Below are positions 57,150-64,000 of a stretch of DNA of 64,000 bases, one piece after another. Numbering within the stretch: the first letter of the stretch is position 1; each line of letters begins with the position of its first letter. The translations under genes were made by a program, and so were the position numbers. The stretch is from Omphalotus guepiniiformis (Eukaryota > Basidiomycota > Agaricomycetes > Agaricales > Omphalotaceae): positions 620,001 through 684,000 of the forward strand of contig JAQOOI010000015.1 of assembly GCA_028554645.1 (NCBI GenBank). Reading direction: 5' to 3'. The notes under the pieces are model-generated. The model had not been told where the DNA came from. It worked only from the letters and a program-made list of their open reading frames with translations, and did not search any database.

Positions 57150-57652
57150 CAGGAAAGGATATACGAGGTGATCGAAGCGGGAAGTATGTATTCTCGTATT
57201 CTCGTACTTATTCAATTCAAGAAGCTGTATAACCACGATGAACGTTCGTACTGTTACTCGATAACATACAGTACACACTCCGTAGAGCTCGGAACGACTC
57301 TATTTCAGAATCTCGCCTAAGCCGTAATTTCAAAACTTTCAAAGTGGGATCATGGATGATGTCGACGCATGCCCATTGGCTCGGTTCTTTAGCTTTGATT
57401 AATGATTTCTCGTAGACCCGTGGGTTGTCAGGCTCCAGGCTCGGAAGCTCCGTTATATTGAAAATCGCGAAAAAAAAAAAACGATCTTTCTTCTCTTCGT
57501 CCATTTACTCCACGGCCCTCCCCAACCCTCCCCTCCGTGGTACTTCGTACTTCGTCCTACTTACGGCGAGCTGAAGCCTGCTGAAGCAACTCTGTGACTG
57601 TTCGCTTGGGGTTCGTTCGCGCTTCGCGCATGAGGCTGTAAACTCTGAAGGG
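57150..57652. other. Intergenic, promoter of the next gene
   Basis: No gene is supported. A run of 12 A occurs at 57470-57482, and C/T-rich sequence follows before the ATG at 57653. Confidence 0.45.
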
Positions 57653-59395
57653 ATGCCGGATATATCGGATGCGTCGTTGAAGTGGATAAGGTTGATTTAC
57701 TCGACTATGGTCGTTGAGTCTATGTTTTTCGGTGCGTTGGCACGGTCGTCCTATGTGACAACCTATATACACTTACTAAAACCGTAAATGTCGGTGCACC
57801 ACACAGGCATGTATCTCATCATTGCGCTCATGTCAATGTACACCCTCATGTAAGTAACTCTCATGCACCATATGTTCAAAAAAAAAAACCCCCTCATTCA
57901 TTCAATGCCGCGTTATTATCATATCATATCATATCCGAATATCATTCACCTGGAACGGAACTGGAACCTCCACTTGGAAACTTGAAACTACAACAGCACA
58001 AAAGGCCTATTCAAATCCAAACCTCGATTCATTCTATTCACCGTCATGCTCCTAATGTTATCAATGTCAACCGCACACCTAGTTATCCATTTCTACTCTT
58101 ACAGAAATCAATTCCCAACTATAAATTCGGATACGGATTCTCAGGGGCCTGTTATGGATAGGTTGGATAATAGGCTTACGCTTACGCTTGAGATTATTGA
58201 GAGGGCTTCTGTATGTTTGTTCTTTTGCACCTAGCCTACTCCGAGTCGGAGTTCACATCAAAGGTTAATGCTGATTCTGACGATTCTGTCTTGGGTTTGC
58301 TTTGTTTTAGTATCTTCTCAGTGATATTATCGTCGTATGGCGGACTTGGTTCATCTGGTACAATAGTATCTGGGTAAAAGCCTACCTTGCGGTATGTCTA
58401 CTCGCAACTGCTGGTGAGTCCAAGTTCGACTTCTTCAATCCTTCTTGCCCGCCCGGGAAACTGACTTGGAATGCATGGAACATCGAACACTGTCTACAGC
58501 TACGTCACTCACGTTAGCGGTTTTCAATGTATTCACAAACCATAAAGGAACTTATTACTCGACATTCGAACAAAATATGCTTGGGACGTTTTGTTTATTG
58601 ATAACGAATTTTAGTACGACGATTTTATGTGGGTATAAGGCATGGTGAGTTGTCGTGTCGGATGAATTCATGTTCATGCACAAGTACGTGCCAGTGATAG
58701 CTCACTATGCCTATACTATCATAGGATATATCGAAAAGAAGTCAAAGCGTATTTGATACAGATTAACCGGAGAACGCAGGTTGAGAATATATTAATGGCT
58801 ATGGTTGAATCTGGTGCTGCTTATTGTTTATTCTGGGTAAGTAAAAGTAAACCTGATCCCGTCCCGAGGTCACATACATGCGTACATTAACGTTAATTAT
58901 ATGAATCACAGGTCTTCATGGTCATGGGAGATTTCGGATTATTCAAAGACTACGGATTCGAATGGTGGCAACCTCACTTTTCCGTAAGTCATTTCATCGT
59001 ATATACACCCTATCTTTCCGTAATTAACTGATACACCGAATCATTAGGGGATCTACGTCGCTTCAATCGTACTAATGGTCTCATACCAAACTCTCTCACC
59101 AACCGCTACCCTATCAACCTTTAACTCATCTTCACATTGGGACTCTGAACGAACAGCTCAATCTGCATCAAGATCAACACCTGTAAGGCTGGGGTTATTG
59201 GGTTCGACGACTGCGCGAGAGGAGCATCATCCTCAGGCTCTGCCAAGACCACCGAGAGCGTTAGTTGAAGTTCGGTCTTCGAGGGACGAGGATTCGCGCC
59301 GTGTGATGGATGTGGAGTTGAGGGATGTGGGGGATTCGGATGCTTTGGATGCTTCGGTATCGAGTAAAAGGTTTCAGGACGAAATTGATATCTGA
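57653..59395 (+). CDS. Seven-helix membrane protein of an uncharacterised fungal family, 371 aa
   Basis: Eight exons (57653-57731, 57807-57849, 57997-58210, 58311-58413, 58500-58644, 58725-58836, 58912-58983, 59048-59395) give 1116 bases. Hydrophobic segments are MVVESMFFGMYLIIALMSMY, FILFTVMLLMLSMSTAHLVI, YLLSDIIVVWRTWFIW, VKAYLAVCLLATA, MLGTFCLLITNFSTTILCGY, MVESGAAYCLFWVFMVMG and GIYVASIVLMVSYQTLS. A Ser/Arg/Glu-rich cytosolic tail of ~95 residues follows. The arrangement (WRTWFIW after a loop, NxxTTxLxGYKAW, ESGAxYC, short last helix, polar tail) is that of the same broad family as 5870-7483 and 49971-51386. The protein has no known function; a receptor role is conjecture. The pentamer ATCAT is repeated in intron 2 near 57917. 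Confidence 0.8.
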
Positions 59396-60299
59396 CGCGA
59401 TTGTTTTGGAGTTATGAGGTTTTTGAAACTTGGTGGATCTATGATACGTGTATAGTTAGTGTGTTAACTGTATAAGCTATTTACATAATTGAATTTCGGA
59501 TACCTACACAAGCTCCAGAGAGCGTTGCATGAGTACCAGTACCACCTGTGGATTAACCTGCATGCGTGAACCCGCCTGACGATGTACAACCCCGATGGAA
59601 GAGAGCGAGTGGTGGCAGATTCAATGGAAAATGACATCGTCATCAGGACATGGAGAACGTCTGAGTACTGAGTACTAGTCCTTATCGAAGCTGCCAAACT
59701 CAGGACCCTTCCATGAGAAGAGTGCTAGTGAACGATAGAGAAAGTCAAGCGACGCACGCACGCAGAGAACGAATTGGGGAACCGTGACGCGCTAATGCTC
59801 GCGAAAAACTTCCAGTGCGATGACTCGCGAAGAAACCTCGAATAACCATGAATATTTGATAACTCCCCGCTTCTTAGTCCCTGGATGTACCGTACCGTCT
59901 TTGTTGCTCGGCCTAGAATACACCTGGGGAGCTGGTAAGAGCATCATAGCTCATCTCGCAGTAAATGAGAAAAAACGCAACCAACCTCGCATAGCGGCCG
60001 AATCAGGTGTTGTAAGACGGTGACTTGAAGGCAATCGAACGTCTGGGTAGGCGATGCGGGTTTCTGGCGCTAGTTTCGATATTGGCAATGGGCGCTACTG
60101 GGCGCTAACCTTATCACATGATTCCTAATTCACCGATGACGTGTTTTCTTTTGACTCAATTTCACCGACACGTCCCAATGCCTCAAGTCCATCCATCCAA
60201 CGCCCTTTCTTGGCTCTTGATATAGACATCTCTCGGTGGTATAAAAGCCTCTGGATATCCAAGGATGTACGATACACACTGAATCTACTTCACTCGAAT
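59396..60299. promoter_or_regulatory. Intergenic; promoter of the FAD monooxygenase with TATA box
   Basis: No gene is supported. TATAAAAG at 60240-60247 lies 52 bases before the ATG of the FAD monooxygenase. Confidence 0.5.
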
Positions 60300-62819
60300 A
60301 TGTCTACTGAACCCATTCTAATCGTGAGTTTCTCGAATCTCAAGTTGGTTAATTCCCGACGTGACCTCTTTCAATTATTTGCTTAGGTCGGCGCTGGACC
60401 CGTAGGTTCGTATATCGACTTCTTTTCTTTCTTACGATGTAAATGACCTTCCCTTCCCTTCTTCCAGGTCTCGTACTCGCTCTAACGCTCTTACGCAATG
60501 GAATACGTCCTCGAATCATCGACAAGAACGATAATTACAGAGTCGGGCAGAAGGGGTCTGGTGTTCAGGTACGTCTCCACCTTGACTTCCGTTTCTCACT
60601 AAAATGTACTTCAAAACGAATCTGACTGTGTACCCTCCCCATGTTCAGCCACGAACTATCGAGATATTCAAGTTCTTGGGTATTCTACCTACGATAATGA
60701 AAAATGCGGAAATATACCCTTCCCAAGTCCATCGATATTCATCCCCTGATGATGGGAAACCCCCGAATGTTGTCACTATGCTTGAACCGATGGAAGGTAC
60801 ACCATTCTATCCCTATGCAAGTCTTCTCGCTTATTTCCTCCTCTCTTCGAATTCCTCAACTAACGTGCCGTGTGTAAAGTTAAACTGTCTTCTCATAGGT
60901 CAAGACAAACTCGAACAAATCCTCCGTTCTCATCTAAAACACGAATACGACCTTTGCGTCGAATTAAACACCGAGCTTATTTCGATAGAGCAGTTTCCCG
61001 AATACGTTCTCGCGAAGATCGTCAAGCGGAACACGACTGAAGAAGAACCCGAACTTACCGAAACCGAAACCGAAACTATGGAGTTGAAATGCGCGTATGT
61101 GGTGGGTGCTGATGGAGCGCGTAGTATTGTGAGGAAACAGTTGGGGTTGACGTTTTTGGGGGAGAGTATGAAGGATGAGGGAGTTGTTACGGGTGATATT
61201 TATATGACGAGAGGGGTTGAGGATGTGGGTATTCGTATTCTCATTCCTGAATCCTCCTACCTTGTTTTTCTCACCTGTTTTTTTCTTTCGTAGAAATGGC
61301 GAACATGGCAGCACGGTCAACAACGCATGTGAGTGTACCCCCACCCACTATTACCACAATTAACCCACTCCTAACCTTCCTTCCTCAATAAACCCAGCGT
61401 ATCCCTCCGTCCATTCGAACTCTCCCACCAAGGCCGCCACAACTTCATGATCGGAGGGACGCAAATTGACATTGAAAAAGTCAACTCGAGTCGTGAAGAG
61501 ATAATCAAAGCGATCTATGAAATCACGGGAAGGGAGGATGATTTTGAGTTTGGGGAGTTGATATGTACGGGTGTTTGGAGGCCGAATGTTAGGATGGTTG
61601 ATAGGTTTGGTGTTGGGAGGGGGTTTGTTGCGGGAGGTGAGTACTGGTTTTTGGGTTTCAGGGGTATGATGTGAACTTATGGATTCGATGCATAGATGCT
61701 GCACATGTTCATAGTCCTACTGGAGGTCAGGGTATGAATTCGGGTGTTCAAGATGCTGTAAGTCACCATCACCACTACCACCACCAATACCCTTCCCTCC
61801 CTCATTCTTTCTAACTAACTAACACCAATTACACACAGTTCAACCTCGGCTGGAAACTTTCCCTTTCCTACAAATACAAAAACGTCTCCCCGCGCCTCCT
61901 CTCATCATACACAAACGAACGTCTACCTGTTATTGCGGAGATGTTGGATATGACGACGAAGATTTTACATAAGGTCTTTTCGCCTCCTGGACCTCCCGAG
62001 GGCGCCGCAGCCACGGAAGCCGCCAAAGCAGGCAAAGGCAAAGCCGCCACCGCCCAAAGCAGAGGCAAAGATAGCGACAGCGATAAAGATGATAGTTTTT
62101 GGAAACGCGGATTCGAATTCAAACAACTCGGTGTTAATTACTGCGGGAGTGATATAATCGTTGATCAACGGAACTTCAATGTTACTCGAGATGGAGATGG
62201 AGGAAACGGAAACGGAAACGGAAACGCGTACGCTCGCGATCGCGACCCGTATCGCTCGAGTGGGGATGGGACACTGAGAGCAGGGGATAGAGCTCCTGAG
62301 GCTCCTGGACTCGTCCGAGTGGGATTGGCGGGACTGGTACTCGAAGGAGGAACCGAAGGGGCCGAAACGACCCTCTTTGAGATCTTCGGACCGACTTACC
62401 ACTCTATCCTCGTATTCCCCAACTCCGAGTCCAACTCCAACTCCGATACATCGAAACGCACACTTACGGAAGTGGTAAAAGCGGTATCTGCGTATCCAAA
62501 GGGTCTTGTGAAGATTTTTGTTATTGTTAATTCGGCTTTTGCTTCTGCTTTATCTTCTGCTTCATCTGAGGCGGAGGCTTCATCTGAGGCTGGGGTGGCT
62601 GAGGTTGGGAAGGATGTTCTTGAAGAAGTAGTCGATGGGGTGTTCATTGATCGTGATGGGTTTGCTTATAAGCACTATGGGTTCGAGTCGGACAAGTCGG
62701 GCGACCAAGGCCAAGGCAAGGGAGCGGGTATTGTAGTTGTTAGACCTGATGCGTATGTTGGGGCACTGGTTTGTGATGGGGAGGATGTGAAGAGTTATTT
62801 TGAGAGGATTTTTGTTTGA
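60300..62819 (+). CDS. FAD-dependent aromatic-ring hydroxylase (PHBH/phenol monooxygenase type), 652 aa
   Basis: Nine exons (60300-60323, 60387-60405, 60468-60568, 60649-60820, 60899-61224, 61294-61328, 61398-61636, 61696-61757, 61839-62819) give 653 codons. The three hallmarks of the family are present: VGAGPVGLVLALTLLRNG for the ADP part of FAD near residue 9, VGADGARSIVRKQLG (DG motif, Asp near 177), and [29 protein letters not shown] (GD motif, near 305). A thioredoxin-like C-terminal part follows, with a low-complexity insertion (GDGGNGNGNGN and acidic/basic repeats, residues ~440-480). These enzymes use NAD(P)H and O2 to hydroxylate phenols or other aromatics. The intron 60821-60898 is a multiple of three and open, so a longer form retaining it is possible. 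TATAAAAG precedes the start. Confidence 0.9.
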
Positions 62820-62943
62820 GTAGGTACGAGAGGATCGATGAATGAAAGTCGTGTGGTAGAAAATACTTTTGGTGTACGAGGAAGGATCCTGCGTTTTCGT
62901 ATATCATGGTTAAAAGAGGAATTGAAAAGGGAACAAAAAAACT

Positions 62944-63038
62944 CGTCACCTGTGCGATTCGAACACACGCGCTCAAAGAGCAACCGCTTACGTGCTAATG
63001 ATAGCAGGCGATCCCGTTAACCACTCCGGCAAAGTGAC
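62944..63038 (-). tRNA. tRNA-Ser (GCT) with intron
   Basis: On the minus strand GTCACTT pairs with AGGTGAC with one G-T step. The anticodon stem ATCGC/GCGGT encloses CTGCTA plus A, giving anticodon GCT, and about 13 bases after position 37 form the intron. A long variable arm (TTGCTCTTTGAGCG) marks a class II tRNA, and the T arm GTGTGTTCGAATCGCAC is intact. Confidence 0.85.
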
Positions 63039-63889
63039 ATGTTAGCATTGGTTTTGTAGTGGTAGATGAAGCTGCAGCTGCTGTCGATCAAACGGGTGAA
63101 ACTAGGGGAGATAACGTTCTCACGCCACAGACGTGTTTCCTTCTGTTTCCTGCCGCCATAACGAACGCGTCTCCACCACCAAGAGTTTCCAATGGCCGCT
63201 TGAAGGACTCTGGGATCACTAGTAAACTCGTTGAGATTATTGGGAATGTAGTTGATGAGACGACTAAAAAAAAAGGTTGGGTTTAGAAATCTAGGAGGGG
63301 GGATTTGGTGAGCACCGGGCCAGTGTATGCCATTCTCAAATGATTTTGAAATTGGAATGGAACACTCTGAGCTCTTTACACAGTTGTTTTCCGGCAATGT
63401 GAACTTTCTGAATTCATGACTTTTGCATACTTCTTTTTCTTTTTCTTTCTGGTTGCGAATCGCGTTTTCGGGTGTCCAGTGCAAGTTTGGAGAAGGCTGC
63501 GCCGGGATACCAAAAACGGAATCGGTTCGTCAACCACATTCACTCAAGCGTTGTGCCAGTGCCAGTGGATTGTGGAATGCAATGGACATTTCCCCGAATA
63601 ATTGACTCGCGGCGCAAGGTTTGTGGTCTTTTGTTCTAGCTTCGGAGGCCACTCGAGAAAAATCCCACAACAAAAAAGAAAAATCGTTCGAATCCACTTC
63701 GCCGGCGTCTTCGAGTCCCCCGGCGGGCCATTGTCCTATGCGTCTTGGGGCCACTTGATTCGCTTTGACATAACCCTATATAACTGGTCTGCTCGAGCTC
63801 GACCTCCCCTCAGTCACTTCTCACTCGACTTCAACGCGCCTACGCACCTCTCAACACACCCAACAAAGTGTCCGTACCGATCTACCGCT
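63039..63889. promoter_or_regulatory. Intergenic; promoter of the last gene with TATA box
   Basis: No gene is supported between the tRNA and the last gene. TATATAA lies at 63777-63783, 107 bases before the ATG at 63890, followed by C/T-rich leader sequence. Confidence 0.5.
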
Positions 63890-64000
63890 ATGCCTTCCCC
63901 CTCAGTCCACATCGGCATAGCCTTATACTCCCAAGTCGATAGCCGAGGTCGACCAATAAGCCCCCACTGGGCAATCGTAGCCCACAGTGAAAACTACTTC
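63890..64000 (+). CDS. Unknown protein, N-terminal 37 residues only (runs off the window)
   Basis: The frame begins MPSPSVHIGIALYSQVD and continues PHWAIVAHSENYF to the window edge without a stop. The pattern of an HWAI(V)-type strand shortly after the start recalls small basidiomycete proteins of unknown function (DUF6914-like), but too little is present to be sure. The start is supported by a TATA box and a C/T-rich leader. Confidence 0.5.
   Translation, partial: MPSPSVHIGIALYSQVDSRGRPISPHWAIVAHSENYF

Noticed and set aside
59820..60023. Frame containing WGAGKSIIAHLA, resembling a nucleotide-binding P-loop
   Set aside because: The Walker A pattern is incomplete and no further NTPase or NACHT motif or exon is nearby.
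1..64000. CRISPR arrays, bacterial operons, ribosomal RNA genes
   Set aside because: No regularly spaced identical repeats with unique spacers, no ribosome-binding-site gene strings and no rRNA signatures were seen. All recognised genes are eukaryotic and mostly spliced.

Overview
The window is nuclear DNA of a filamentous basidiomycete, most likely a mushroom-forming agaricomycete. The reasons are: genes split by many short GT-AG introns (about 45-80 bases); intron-containing tRNA genes; several lineage-restricted multi-pass membrane protein families (DUF6533-like, DUF6534-like); a remnant of a Plavaka/KDZ-superfamily-like transposon; and C/T-rich promoters. No bacterial-style operon is present. 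All names below come from reading translations, motifs and splice signals; no database search was run.

Layout. 0-4 kb: the 3' end of a sedolisin (S53) protease, then a complete 675-residue ABC half-transporter. 4-12 kb: an epoxide hydrolase array with two intact paralogues (393 and 394 aa, identical exon plan), a decayed copy between them, and a membrane protein gene. 12-18 kb: two related DUF6533-like membrane genes. The left one is broken; the right one reads open although it lies in about 2 kb without a single CpG. 18.6-27 kb: PEX3, a flavin-dependent monooxygenase with an NTF2/SnoaL-like front domain, and a classical short-chain dehydrogenase. 27-32.4 kb: tRNA-Tyr, tRNA-Pro, a DUF6534-like membrane protein and a PhnZ-like HD-domain protein. 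32.8-42 kb: an AT-rich block with two minisatellites, a decayed Plavaka-like transposase gene and a frameshifted DUF6698-like gene. 42-47 kb: mostly gene-free, holding a 570-bp MITE-like element with terminal inverted repeats. 47-48.7 kb: a heterotrimeric G-protein alpha subunit (354 aa). 49.7-53.1 kb: a membrane protein gene and CpG-poor duplicated non-coding DNA. 53.3-55.1 kb: a secreted GH43 arabinanase-like enzyme. 56.8-57.2 kb: a dispersed epoxide hydrolase remnant. 57.6-62.8 kb: another membrane protein (371 aa) and an aromatic-ring-hydroxylase-type FAD monooxygenase (652 aa). 62.9-64 kb: tRNA-Ser and the start of an unknown gene.

How the genes fit together. Two epoxide hydrolases, two flavin monooxygenases, a short-chain dehydrogenase and an ABC transporter would suit oxidation and clearance of lipophilic compounds, but nothing shows that they are one cluster. 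The three epoxide hydrolase promoters share TGACTCA (bZIP-type) sites. The strongest unusual signals are the CpG-free blocks that coincide with duplicated or decayed DNA, the MITE-like element, the epoxide hydrolase birth-and-death array, and the inverted minisatellites around the transposon remnant.
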